Source: Lacticaseibacillus brantae DSM 23927 (GTDB lineage Bacteria > Bacillota > Bacilli > Lactobacillales > Lactobacillaceae). Taken from it: 64,000 nucleotides of DNA. The notes below the pieces were generated by a model. It was not told the origin of the DNA. It ran no database searches and worked only from the letters and a program-made list of their open reading frames with translations. Numbering within the stretch: the first letter of the stretch is position 1; every line of letters begins with the position of its first letter. The stretch covers positions 343,549-407,548 of the forward strand of contig NZ_AYZQ01000002.1 in assembly GCF_001436115.1 (NCBI RefSeq). The letters are read 5' to 3'. This document shows, piece after piece, positions 34,058 to 42,797 of the stretch. The position numbers were made by a program, and so were the translations under genes.

Positions 34058-35032
34058 ATGGCGAAGAATCAAATTACTGCGATTGTGTTTCGTTTATTCT
34101 CGGGTGAGACGTTGACAGTAGAACAAATTGTTGATGACTATGGCGTTTCGATCCGGACAGCGCAGCGCTTCCTTCTGACCATCAAAGAAACGCTTGAAGA
34201 TACCCAACTGCAGAACCAATATCAATTGGCACGCACCGCGGGACATTATCGGCTCCAGCAACAAAGGGCGTTGAGCGAAGGCCAAGTTCTTGTGTTGGCA
34301 AAGCTAATCACGGCCAGCCGAACTTTAAATAAGGATGAACTGCTGAATATTTTGGCGCAGTTGATGGCCGATTTACCAGAGCCCTCCTCCAAGATACTTA
34401 ACCAGGCGATTGCAAACGAAAAATATAACTATCATCCCATTGCGGACGCGTCTGATCGAGTCGACCGAATCTGGCAGATTCAATCCGCGATCCACGATCA
34501 TCTTAAGTTGAGATTTAACTACCAAAATAATGAAATCAGCGAGCGTGCGCCATTAATCGAGGTGTCCGGTCAGCCGACCGTAATTCGCCAGTCGGATTAT
34601 TATTTCTTCATGACCTTGCATGATGAGATGCAAGACACCTATCAGACCTATCGGATTGATTGGATGAGTGAAATTCAGGTCTTGAATCGAAAATTTGATC
34701 CTACGGTGGTCAGGCAGTATCAAGTTGCCGAGAAGCAAGTAGAACAAGCCTACGCATACGACGGCAAAGACATCACGATCGAATTTGAATATTATGGCTA
34801 CCCGGGTTACGTGCTTGATCGATTTCCAAAATCTCGAGTGGTCAAAGTGCTAGATAAGCCGCGTAAGTTTGATTTTCCAGTGACGCAAATCCAGATAGAT
34901 GTGGAGTACTCATTGGGGATTCAGATGTGGCTAATGACACAAAGCAATATTCTGCGGGTGATCAAGCCAGTTTTTGTGGCCAAAGATGTCAAAGACTGGT
35001 TACAAGAAGGTCTCAACTTTTATAAAGAATAA
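34058..35032 (+). CDS. WYL-domain transcriptional regulator 1
   Basis: The 324-residue protein has an N-terminal DeoR-like HTH (LTVEQIVDDYGVSIRTAQRFL, with the first residues at about 20) and a C-terminal WYL-type sensor ending with GYVLDRFPKSRVVKVL and GIQMWLMTQSNILRVIKP. WYL domains bind nucleic acid or nucleotide ligands in known cases. The ATG at 34058 follows AATGGAGGTGGCGAC; an upstream extension runs through the promoter. It is a paralogue of the regulator at 40550, and its promoter carries the palindrome shared with a C39-like gene. Confidence 0.87.
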   Translation: MAKNQITAIVFRLFSGETLTVEQIVDDYGVSIRTAQRFLLTIKETLEDTQLQNQYQLARTAGHYRLQQQRALSEGQVLVLAKLITASRTLNKDELLNILAQLMADLPEPSSKILNQAIANEKYNYHPIADASDRVDRIWQIQSAIHDHLKLRFNYQNNEISERAPLIEVSGQPTVIRQSDYYFFMTLHDEMQDTYQTYRIDWMSEIQVLNRKFDPTVVRQYQVAEKQVEQAYAYDGKDITIEFEYYGYPGYVLDRFPKSRVVKVLDKPRKFDFPVTQIQIDVEYSLGIQMWLMTQSNILRVIKPVFVAKDVKDWLQEGLNFYKE

Positions 35033-35124
35033 TGGATACAACATTCTTTCGAACCGCCAATTATTGACGTTTCGATATTGTAGGATGAAGTCTGTATTCA
35101 TTATTTTTTATTTGGAGGAGAATT

Positions 35125-36153
35125 ATGAACAAGGCTAAATATTTATTGGTAGCTGTCTTTGCAGGAGTATTAATGCTGCTAACGGGTTGCGGGTCGATTA
35201 ACAATACGTATAACTCATTTGGGTCCAGTTCTTTTGCTTCGGCCGATGCCGAGCAAGCATTGCAGACACTCAAGGTTGATGACAAGAAGGCCACGCTGAC
35301 GGTTGACTATTATGCCGAGACAGGTTTATTGGGTTCAATCAAGCATTTTTCGACAGAAGTGAGTGGTGATGTCGATCAGTCAGCTAAAACGATGACCTTC
35401 AGTCTCGACGGTAAGTCATTCAAAATGAATTATGCGGTCGACGGGGACAAGCTGACCTTATCCGCGAAAGGCGAATCCATGGTGTTCTACACCAAAGGTA
35501 GTAAACAGTACACGAAGAATCGCCAGAACTTTTCTGCGTCCCAATCAAGTCTAATGGATCAATCGAGTCGCTCTGCTGACGAGGCTGACAGCACGGATGA
35601 CGAGGAATCGTCTAGTTCGTCGACTGATGACAGTGACACTACGCAAATGTCGGATGATGATAGAACCGCTTTTGCGAAGAAAGTGGTCCAGTCAGTTGTG
35701 CCTGATTTGCGTAAGACCCTTGCTGGATCATGGAAGTTCAGTGACCACTCGACGAGTTGGCCCACTGATGCAACTTTATCCTTTACGACTGATGGCAAGT
35801 ACAGTGGAAATATTCAAGCACCGGAACCAGATTGGAGTGCGACTGATTTAAAGATGAGTGGAACGTACCAAATCGATGAAGGCAAACTGACGGCCGACGT
35901 TGCTTCGGCTGCCGAGTTCACCGATATGCATGACGTGAAAACTTTCAGTGACTTGAAGGCAGCAATGCCTGACTACTACTTCCCGATGACCACTGATTAT
36001 ACTGAAAGTGGTAAGTTGAACAGCCAGGCAACAAATGCCCATAAAACTGGCGCAATTGATTTCCATCTGGTCAACAATACGTTCCGGGTTCAGAGTGCCA
36101 CCCAAATTGCTGACTTCTCTGCCTTAGGGACCGAATTCACGAAAACTAACTAA
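35125..36153 (+). CDS. Surface lipoprotein, function unknown
   Basis: The 342-residue lipoprotein has a signal ending LTGC (Cys22). The first part (about 45-130) has alternating strands (KKATLTVDYYAETG, TMTFSLDGKSFKMNYAVDG). A low-complexity Ser/Asp/Glu linker (about 133-172) follows. The second part (about 185-342) includes LAGSWKFSDHSTSWPTDATL and SFTTDGKYSGNI, reminiscent of lipocalin-like or DUF-type beta domains. TTTGGAGGAGAATT precedes the ATG. It follows WYL regulator 1 by 92 bp. Confidence 0.8.
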   Translation: MNKAKYLLVAVFAGVLMLLTGCGSINNTYNSFGSSSFASADAEQALQTLKVDDKKATLTVDYYAETGLLGSIKHFSTEVSGDVDQSAKTMTFSLDGKSFKMNYAVDGDKLTLSAKGESMVFYTKGSKQYTKNRQNFSASQSSLMDQSSRSADEADSTDDEESSSSSTDDSDTTQMSDDDRTAFAKKVVQSVVPDLRKTLAGSWKFSDHSTSWPTDATLSFTTDGKYSGNIQAPEPDWSATDLKMSGTYQIDEGKLTADVASAAEFTDMHDVKTFSDLKAAMPDYYFPMTTDYTESGKLNSQATNAHKTGAIDFHLVNNTFRVQSATQIADFSALGTEFTKTN

Positions 36154-36191
36154 AAAATCCCGATTTCCTTTAAACGGGAAATCGGGATTTT
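36153..36191. terminator. Bidirectional terminator
   Basis: AAAATCCCGATTTCC and GGGAAATCGGGATTTT enclose a short loop. It serves the lipoprotein gene and the convergent membrane protein gene. Confidence 0.92.
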
Positions 36192-36198
36192 GTCAGCC

Positions 36199-38142
36199 CT
36201 AATCTGGCTGGGCACTGTGAATAACGGTGTAAATCAGTGATTGCAGGGGTTGCACATCACCATCAATTCTCAGTGGCTGGGGGGCCAACTGATAGTTTGC
36301 AGTGGTGACAACATCAATCGGTTGATTCTGACGGGTCGGGTTTGTCACGGTGATTTCATAACGACCAGCTGGGAGGGCGCGTGAAATCCGTTGGACCTCA
36401 GATGTTTTTGATAGGGAATACCTATGCTTTGTTGTCAGATTCGTAATGTGAATGCTGACACCAGATTGGGGATAGGTTTGGACTGAGAAGTAACTTGCTG
36501 GGCCATGTAAGTCGACAATTTGGCTGAGTTGGTTGGCTGGGGTCAGCAGCATTGGCTTGGCTTGATATTGTTCGGACAACTGACTCCGTTGGGCAGCCAC
36601 GACGGTGGTGCGGGGATGCGTTTGGCCGGTTGTGTAAGCCAAGCCAACTAATATTAATCCTGTGGCCATCCACGCGAGACTCGGCCAGAGGATATGATAC
36701 GACGCCTGTTTTAACACCGGTTTCGGTAATACTGCCAGAATCATCCAGAGTAGTGGCAGCACGATTTGACCATAACGCGGTTCCGTTTCCCACACGAGTG
36801 TATGAAAAGCAATGTAGCCCAAAGCGGTAATGATTGCTAACAGCGCGCCAATGTCCAATTGATTGTGGAAGTCAGGTCGCCATAGCAACAAGCGCACGAG
36901 GGCAAAGATGAACAACACAATAGTCGCAGCAGCGTAACTGAATCCGGTCAAGCGCCGGAATGTCTGAGCGTGTGCAAGGTACCAACTTGGGGAGGATCGG
37001 AAACCACCGTTGTACCAAGACTGGATTGTCCGTGCGTCAAGAAGGGCGGTCATTTTAGTCGCCCACAAACGGAATAACCCACCAAGTCCCAACTTCTGAA
37101 CTTGCTTCTTGATCTGGACACTGGTGTATTGCTGGCGAGCCTTGTAGGTTGGCAATGCCGTTTCAATGGCTGATTCTTTAGGATCAAATTCGCCATACAT
37201 GTCTTGATTCATGCCCATCAGAATCCAATGGGTGACCGGCAGGGTGTAGTCGATGTCGGGCGTGTAGTGGGTGGCGCTGATAATGGCTGAATTGGCGGGG
37301 CGACTCAGGCCAAAGCCGAATAGCACGAGCAGAAGCGGAATCACGAAATGTGAGGCCTTGAGCACATGTTTGCGCCAGAGGACAACTAATACGAGCAGCA
37401 TGGCCGGGATAAGCACAATCAGGTTGGGTTTAATCAGTGTGCCGAGCATGACGGTAAGGACGAGGGCAATACCCGCGCAAAATCGGCCGGGACGACTGGT
37501 TGGCCAGAACATGATCAGCCGAATGACAATCAGAATAATGAGTAAACTTGGGGTGTCTGAGTAGAAAACCTGAGCGTAATAAGTGTAAGCAAATGGGGTT
37601 AAGGCTGAGAAAGCTAAGGCCCCAAGAACGAGCGTGTTGCGGTGGCTGATTTGCCAAATTGTCCACAGGAGTAGGGCAATAAAACCATCAAGAATCAGCA
37701 AATTAAGCATGCTCACACTCACATTGGTTGTCAGGCCAAAGACCGTCGTTGCTCGCAACCATAAAGAGAGAAAATAGGTTAGTGGAATGTTATTTGGATT
37801 CCGGAGAAAGTAGGTGGTTTGCATATCTAGGTGATTGGCAGCCAGTTGATCAGCCTGCGCGAGCATCCGAAATGGGTCGTGGAAGACTGTGACCGGTTGG
37901 GTATTGAGCACGAGAATTTGCCCGCCTAACATGAGACCACAAATGAGTAAGACAATTATGAGTAAGCTTTTGGGCGAGAGTTGATTTAAGCCGCCACCAC
38001 TAAGATAGATGGCGATGATGATGCCCACGGCCACAAGCGCGATGGCGGGCCCTGTAAATTGATTCGTATTTGCAATTACGCCGACCACTAAGCAAATGAC
38101 TAGGATGGCTGCAAAGATATTTATTTTAAAATGATGTCGCAT
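36199..38142 (-). CDS. Polytopic membrane protein, GT39/PMT-like glycosyltransferase candidate
   Basis: The 647-residue protein has about 12 helices up to residue 470 and a C-terminal extracellular beta-rich domain of about 140 residues. The first loop contains FHDPFRMLAQADQLAANHL and FLRNPNNIPLTYFLSLWLR, resembling the acidic and aromatic loop of GT-C enzymes (family 39). It may use a polyprenyl-linked sugar to modify a surface polymer; this is inference. TAGGAGAGAATC precedes the ATG. It is convergent with the lipoprotein gene. Confidence 0.72.
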   Translation of the reverse strand: MRHHFKINIFAAILVICLVVGVIANTNQFTGPAIALVAVGIIIAIYLSGGGLNQLSPKSLLIIVLLICGLMLGGQILVLNTQPVTVFHDPFRMLAQADQLAANHLDMQTTYFLRNPNNIPLTYFLSLWLRATTVFGLTTNVSVSMLNLLILDGFIALLLWTIWQISHRNTLVLGALAFSALTPFAYTYYAQVFYSDTPSLLIILIVIRLIMFWPTSRPGRFCAGIALVLTVMLGTLIKPNLIVLIPAMLLVLVVLWRKHVLKASHFVIPLLLVLFGFGLSRPANSAIISATHYTPDIDYTLPVTHWILMGMNQDMYGEFDPKESAIETALPTYKARQQYTSVQIKKQVQKLGLGGLFRLWATKMTALLDARTIQSWYNGGFRSSPSWYLAHAQTFRRLTGFSYAAATIVLFIFALVRLLLWRPDFHNQLDIGALLAIITALGYIAFHTLVWETEPRYGQIVLPLLWMILAVLPKPVLKQASYHILWPSLAWMATGLILVGLAYTTGQTHPRTTVVAAQRSQLSEQYQAKPMLLTPANQLSQIVDLHGPASYFSVQTYPQSGVSIHITNLTTKHRYSLSKTSEVQRISRALPAGRYEITVTNPTRQNQPIDVVTTANYQLAPQPLRIDGDVQPLQSLIYTVIHSAQPD

Positions 38143-38340
38143 GATTCTCTCCTAAGGCCTATTTGAGACAAGTTTCATTTCTGGTTGGCCAATGATACTG
38201 ACCACTGTCTCATCGAAATAATTATACTGCCATGGCCAGTTTCTGAAAATGTTAAGTCGCTTGCTTCTTCACGCAATGGCTATCTTTTGCCTGGAGCGGG
38301 CTGTCGGGTGTATCTTTGCCTTAATAAGGGGGCATGAATT

Positions 38341-39222
38341 ATGTCATACGAAAAAGATTTCCGAGTGGATGGCAAAGATAAGTTTCAAATTAAGGATTGG
38401 GCCACGGCACCCAAAGAAAAGGTCGACGACAAGAAGATCAAGAAGCAAATCAAGAAGGACGTCAAACAACTCTCAGAGTATCAAGAACAGTTATACGCTG
38501 AGAATTCCCGCGGTCTCTTAATCGTCTTTCAAGCGATGGATGCCGCTGGGAAAGACTCCATGATCAAGAACGTCTTGAGTGGTGTGAATCCACAAGGCGC
38601 CAGTGCTGCAAGCTTTAAACAGCCAACAAGCGTTGATCTGGATCATGACTATCTGTGGCGAATTCACCAAGAGACACCTAAACGTGGCGAGATTAAGATT
38701 TTTAATCGTTCTCATTACGAAGACGTCTTGATTGCCCGGGTTCACCCTGAAATTCTGACCACGGAGAATATCCCTGGTATTACGAGTGTTAAAGATATTA
38801 CGCCTGACTTTTACAAGCAGCGCTATGAGCAAATCGTCAACTTTGAACAGTATTTAACTGATACCGGATTTACGGTCTTGAAGTTCTTCTTGCACTTGTC
38901 AAAGGATGAGCAGAAGAATCGGTTCATGCGCCGGATTGAAATTCCAGAAAAAAATTGGAAGTTTTCGGAGTCCGATGTTAAGGAGCGCCAATTCTGGCCT
39001 GATTATCAAAAAGCCTATGAAGATGCGATCCAAAATACCGCTACTAAGGCTAATCCATGGTATGTCATCCCATCAGATGATAAGTGGTATTCGCGCTTGC
39101 TCGTCTCTGAAATTATCAATGAACGGGTGAAAGCGTTGAACTTGTCTTATCCTGTTGTTGATGATGCGAGAAAATCAGAGTTGCAAAACATACTCAAGTT
39201 GTTGCAAAATGAAAAAGAATAA
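38341..39222 (+). CDS. ppk2: Polyphosphate kinase 2 family (polyphosphate:nucleotide phosphotransferase)
   Basis: The 293-residue protein has Walker A-like AMDAAGKDSM (about 65-74), NRSHYEDVLIARVHPE (lid region), and LKFFLHLSKDEQKNRF with EKNWKFSESDVKER. These are the PPK2 class blocks. It transfers phosphate between polyphosphate and nucleotides; class (AMP, ADP or both) is not certain. AAGGGGGCATGAATT precedes the ATG. The C39-like gene starts 23 bp later, so the two may be co-transcribed. Confidence 0.9.
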   Translation: MSYEKDFRVDGKDKFQIKDWATAPKEKVDDKKIKKQIKKDVKQLSEYQEQLYAENSRGLLIVFQAMDAAGKDSMIKNVLSGVNPQGASAASFKQPTSVDLDHDYLWRIHQETPKRGEIKIFNRSHYEDVLIARVHPEILTTENIPGITSVKDITPDFYKQRYEQIVNFEQYLTDTGFTVLKFFLHLSKDEQKNRFMRRIEIPEKNWKFSESDVKERQFWPDYQKAYEDAIQNTATKANPWYVIPSDDKWYSRLLVSEIINERVKALNLSYPVVDDARKSELQNILKLLQNEKE

Positions 39223-39245
39223 ATAAAGTTTTCTGGGAGGAAAAA

Positions 39246-40442
39246 ATGATTATCTCTGACAAATTGAAGCACTTTTGTCTAGTGTCGCTTGCGGCCCTGA
39301 CAATGCTTTCACCAGTGGCCGGCGTTGGTGTGCACGCTGCTGATGGGCAAACCCCTGTGACCACGACGGCGGCCCAAACAACCGCTGCTAATGACTTTGT
39401 GGCCCAAGCGTTCGTTGGACAAGTGAACTATGTGCCAGGTTACGGCATTAACTTGTGGCAATTTGATGCTAACAACCAGCGGAGTTCTTCACGTAAGCTT
39501 GCACATGGTACCAGCTGGAAGGTCTTTGGTTACCAAGTCATCAATGGGACCAAGTACTACAATCTGGGCGGCAATCAATGGCTTGATGCTCGCTACATTG
39601 TGGATGCCTCGACAGTTTCAGATGAAACCAAGTTGAGTAATTCTTATGCAACGGTTAGTTACGCTGCAGGGTATGGGATTGCTGCTTACCAACGGACCGG
39701 TAAGGGGATGACCATGATTCCAAACAAGAAACTCAAGAATGGGTCTGAATGGAAGGCTTTTGCTAGCACGACTCATGACGGAGCGACTTGGTATGACTTA
39801 GGTGGCAACCAGTGGGTTAACGGCAAGTATGTTGTGGTTGGCCAAGTGGCCAAGCAAAGTGTCCAACTCGATGTGCCGTACTGGAGTCAATACAAGCCAG
39901 TTTTCGCGCCTTGGGGTTGTGCCTCAACAGCCTTAGCAATGATTCTTGGCTACGATGGTGTCAAGATTGACGCGGCTTGGTTGAAGAATGCTCAAGACAA
40001 TTTGCCAATGTATCCAGCTGATCCTAATGGCCAAAAGGGTAACCCATACACTGGGGTTGGCTTTGGCTTTGTCATCAACTCAACTGGGTTAACTCGCTAT
40101 GGCCAACACTTTGATAAGAATGTCGTTGATGTCTCTGGTGCCTCAACTGACACCATCAAGCGGCTGGTCTTGTCTGGTCACCCAGTGCTGTACTACGGCT
40201 GGTCTTCATACCAGAACTTGTCCAAAGACAAGAACCGTAACCATGATAAGGTGATTGTGGGATATAAGGACGGCCAGTTCTTAGTTCATGATCCATTGTA
40301 TTCATACTCGACTTCAGCTGCCGGTACTGGTGGTTCGAAGAAGGGTGGCAATGCAACTTATGATCGCGGTGCGATTGCTTGGGAACCAGTTAGTCTGTTC
40401 AACGCAGAATATGCTGGCCACGCGATTACCTTACAAAAATAA
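39246..40442 (+). CDS. Secreted C39-like cysteine peptidase with two SH3/GW-like repeats (copy 1)
   Basis: The 398-residue protein has a signal peptide (cleaved near HAADG, residue 32). Two repeats of about 60 residues follow: GYGINLWQFD...YYNLGGNQWLDARYI (about 58-118) and GYGIAAYQRT...WYDLGGNQWVNGKYV (about 136-197). The C-terminal papain-like C39-family domain (about 205-398) keeps Gln215, Cys225 in APWGCAST, His333 and Asp349. The repeats probably bind cell wall. TGGGAGGAAAAA precedes the ATG. It is the most divergent of three copies. Confidence 0.83.
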   Translation: MIISDKLKHFCLVSLAALTMLSPVAGVGVHAADGQTPVTTTAAQTTAANDFVAQAFVGQVNYVPGYGINLWQFDANNQRSSSRKLAHGTSWKVFGYQVINGTKYYNLGGNQWLDARYIVDASTVSDETKLSNSYATVSYAAGYGIAAYQRTGKGMTMIPNKKLKNGSEWKAFASTTHDGATWYDLGGNQWVNGKYVVVGQVAKQSVQLDVPYWSQYKPVFAPWGCASTALAMILGYDGVKIDAAWLKNAQDNLPMYPADPNGQKGNPYTGVGFGFVINSTGLTRYGQHFDKNVVDVSGASTDTIKRLVLSGHPVLYYGWSSYQNLSKDKNRNHDKVIVGYKDGQFLVHDPLYSYSTSAAGTGGSKKGGNATYDRGAIAWEPVSLFNAEYAGHAITLQK

Positions 40443-40450
40443 ATTATAGC

Positions 40451-40492
40451 TAGTCCGATTTCCCTAGTTCTAGGGCAGTCGGACTATTTTTT
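40451..40492 (+). terminator. Terminator after C39-like copy 1
   Basis: TAGTCCGA pairs with TCGGACTA with inner CCCTAG/CTAGGG, followed by a T run. Confidence 0.88.
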
Positions 40493-40549
40493 ACCCCTCA
40501 AAAACAAAAGGGTGTATGCTATTGTCAAAGTGGTGAGGGGGTTGTGGCT

Positions 40550-41506
40550 ATGAATAGCAATACTCGAATCGTGACTATTTTTCTGCGGTTGCTCAGTGGG
40601 GAAGTGCTGAGCAAACAGGCGTTGGCGGACCAGTACGCGGTCTCAAGTGAGACCATTCAGCGGGATCTGGCCACGATTAAATACGCCTTGATGGAGAACC
40701 AGAATCCAGAGGGGATGCGATTGACTAATCCTGCACGCGGCCATTACCAACTCGAGTTAGGCCACACGACCACCTATACCACAGTTCAACGGTTAATGAT
40801 GATTGAGATTCTGTTGGCCAGTCGCGCTACGACTAAACCAGAAATGATGGCGTTGATTGAACCGCTTTGTGAGGGTGAATCCTTTAAACAACTTTCGCAA
40901 CTCACCAAAAGCGATTCCGATCATTATCTTGGTGTGCCGGCGGACCCTTTGACCCCGCAATTTGAGCTGGTGCTCCGCGCCATTCAGCAGCATCTTGAAG
41001 TGCAGTTTGACTATGAACGCAATGGTCAGTCGGCGACGCTGATTCGTCAGCCGCACGGAATCTATTTTGCCGATTTGTATTTCTACATGATGACTGATAA
41101 CCAGCGTGGTTATGACGATGTGGACATTACCAAGGCTGTCAAATTCCGGATTAATAAATTGCAGCATCTTAAATTGCTGTCACGGGCAGAGAGCTCTTCA
41201 CGATTGCACCACTTCGAAGGTGGCGAACTTCGCAATCAGACCCCCTTGCCATTTTTGGGCAATCCCATTACGCTAGAGATTGAATATTATGCGGATCAAA
41301 GTTATGTGTTGGATCGGTTCCCTAAAGCGGTTGCTGGTGAGAAACTAGATCACGGACAACGTTTTACGATTCCGGCCAATGATGGGTACGGCGTGAAAAT
41401 GTGGCTGATTCAGCAGGGCCGGTTAGTTAAAGTGATTTCGCCCTTGTCGATTCGCGATTATGTGATTGAAGAAATGCAACAAACATTGAAGTTATATGAC
41501 GTTTAA
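40550..41506 (+). CDS. WYL-domain transcriptional regulator 2
   Basis: The 318-residue paralogue of WYL regulator 1 has the same layout: HTH (LSKQALADQYAVSSETIQRDL) and a C-terminal WYL-type domain with YVLDRFPKAVAGEKLD and GVKMWLIQQGRLVKVISP. The ATG at 40550 is preferred over a GTG at 40544 that is too near the GAGGGGG site. It is followed 19 bp later by C39-like copy 2, so it is likely co-transcribed with it. Confidence 0.87.
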   Translation: MNSNTRIVTIFLRLLSGEVLSKQALADQYAVSSETIQRDLATIKYALMENQNPEGMRLTNPARGHYQLELGHTTTYTTVQRLMMIEILLASRATTKPEMMALIEPLCEGESFKQLSQLTKSDSDHYLGVPADPLTPQFELVLRAIQQHLEVQFDYERNGQSATLIRQPHGIYFADLYFYMMTDNQRGYDDVDITKAVKFRINKLQHLKLLSRAESSSRLHHFEGGELRNQTPLPFLGNPITLEIEYYADQSYVLDRFPKAVAGEKLDHGQRFTIPANDGYGVKMWLIQQGRLVKVISPLSIRDYVIEEMQQTLKLYDV

Positions 41507-41525
41507 GAATGAGATGGAGGATTAT

Positions 41526-42632
41526 ATGAAGGTCTCGAAGTTTTTGGTTCAAGTTGTTATTAGTGTGCTGACTCTGGGTGTCTTCGCTGGCCCTGCAATC
41601 GCGGCGCCCGTGTCCGCTGCGGCTGCGACGGTGTCGGCACCAAGTACGGTCACGATTAATTATGTCCCTGGTTATGGGATTGCGATGTGGAATACTTATG
41701 AATCTGGGCGCACAGTGGTCGGAAACGTTCTGCCTCATGGTAGTCAGTGGAAGGTTTTCAAGGCAGTGTCAGTGGATGGTCAGACTTGGTACAATTTGGG
41801 CGGAAATCAATGGATTTCAGCGCAATATACCTTGGACAATGCCCCCAGTGGCTCTGAGTCAACTGATACTGTCAACGGTTCCGTGACGGTGAATTACGTG
41901 CCTAACGCTAGCATCGCTGTCTGGAATACTTACACTGATGGTCGCCAGGTGACGGGTAAATTCTTACCTAATGGGACGAGTTGGCGGACAGCCAAGAAGG
42001 TGACCTACAACGGCCAAACTTGGTATAACGTTGGCGGCAATCAGTGGTTGCAGGGCAAATACGTGACCTTTACTGATTACGCTGACAACCAAGTCCTTGG
42101 TGTCCCATTCATTAATCAGAACACCAACGGCGCCCCAATGGGTTGTGAAGCTGCTTCTGCCCTTGAGGCGATGCACTATCGCGGGAAGCACCTTGATATG
42201 ACGCTCGTTGACTTAGTGAAGACAATGCCGATTGCTGCGGATAACAACCCGGCTCATGGCTTCGCTGGTTCGCCGTATAGTCGGACCCCAGGTGTGATGC
42301 AAACGATCCTACCTTCAGCCTTTGATCCTTGGATTTCGCAATATGCAACCATCAAGGATATCAGCGGTGCGAGTCTGGATGACATCATTGGCCAAATCCA
42401 AGCCGGTAATCCTGTCGAAGCATGGGTGACATCCCGGCTTGAGACCCCGCAATACGCTAATTATTCATGGGGTCAAGGCGTTTCTAACATTCATGTGGTC
42501 ATTGTTGATGGCTATAATAAGAACACAGCCCAAGTACATGTGTCTGATCCAGTGAGTGGCCAGTACTGGGCATCTTATCAGACATTTGAAAATGCCTATG
42601 CCCCATTCCAAAAGGCAGTGGCTTTCTTATAA
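41526..42632 (+). CDS. Secreted C39-like cysteine peptidase with two SH3/GW-like repeats (copy 2)
   Basis: The 368-residue protein has a signal peptide (AIAAPVSAA, cleaved near 28-32). Repeat one (about 42-102) includes YVPGYGIAMWNTY and WYNLGGNQWISAQY. Repeat two (about 119-180) has ASIAVWNTYTDG and WYNVGGNQWLQGKYV. The C39-like domain keeps Gln198, Cys207 (PMGCEAAS), His323 and Asp341. ATGGAGGATTAT precedes the ATG at 41526; the in-frame extension upstream overlaps the regulator. It is close to copy 3 in sequence. Confidence 0.85.
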   Translation: MKVSKFLVQVVISVLTLGVFAGPAIAAPVSAAAATVSAPSTVTINYVPGYGIAMWNTYESGRTVVGNVLPHGSQWKVFKAVSVDGQTWYNLGGNQWISAQYTLDNAPSGSESTDTVNGSVTVNYVPNASIAVWNTYTDGRQVTGKFLPNGTSWRTAKKVTYNGQTWYNVGGNQWLQGKYVTFTDYADNQVLGVPFINQNTNGAPMGCEAASALEAMHYRGKHLDMTLVDLVKTMPIAADNNPAHGFAGSPYSRTPGVMQTILPSAFDPWISQYATIKDISGASLDDIIGQIQAGNPVEAWVTSRLETPQYANYSWGQGVSNIHVVIVDGYNKNTAQVHVSDPVSGQYWASYQTFENAYAPFQKAVAFL

Positions 42633-42654
42633 TCAAAATTTTGATACAACATGC

Positions 42655-42703
42655 AAAAGAGCCCCGAAATCAGAGCAAACTCTGGTTGCAGGGTTCTTTT
42701 TTA
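42655..42703 (+). terminator. Terminator after C39-like copy 2
   Basis: AAGAGCCC pairs imperfectly with GGGTTCTTTTTT around an inner CAGAG/CTCTG hairpin. Confidence 0.7.
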
Positions 42704-42732
42704 ATTAAAAAAATTTTATGCAACTATAGACA

Positions 42733-42765
42733 TGGTCATATTATGACCACTGGCTCCGATATAAT
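42733..42765 (+). promoter_or_regulatory. Promoter of C39-like copy 3 with the shared 13-bp palindrome
   Basis: GTCATATTATGAC (42735-42747; 17-bp palindrome TGGTCATATTATGACCA when extended) stands at the -35 position. TATAAT (42760-42765) begins 25 bp after its first base, exactly as in the WYL regulator 1 promoter. No -35 consensus is present. Confidence 0.7.
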
Positions 42766-42797
42766 CATCTCATGGGATTTATTTTGGAGGGGTTAGT

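Noticed and set aside
36552..36830. Plus-strand reading inside the GT39-like gene
   Set aside because: No ribosome site and antisense to a membrane protein with clear hydrophobic periodicity.
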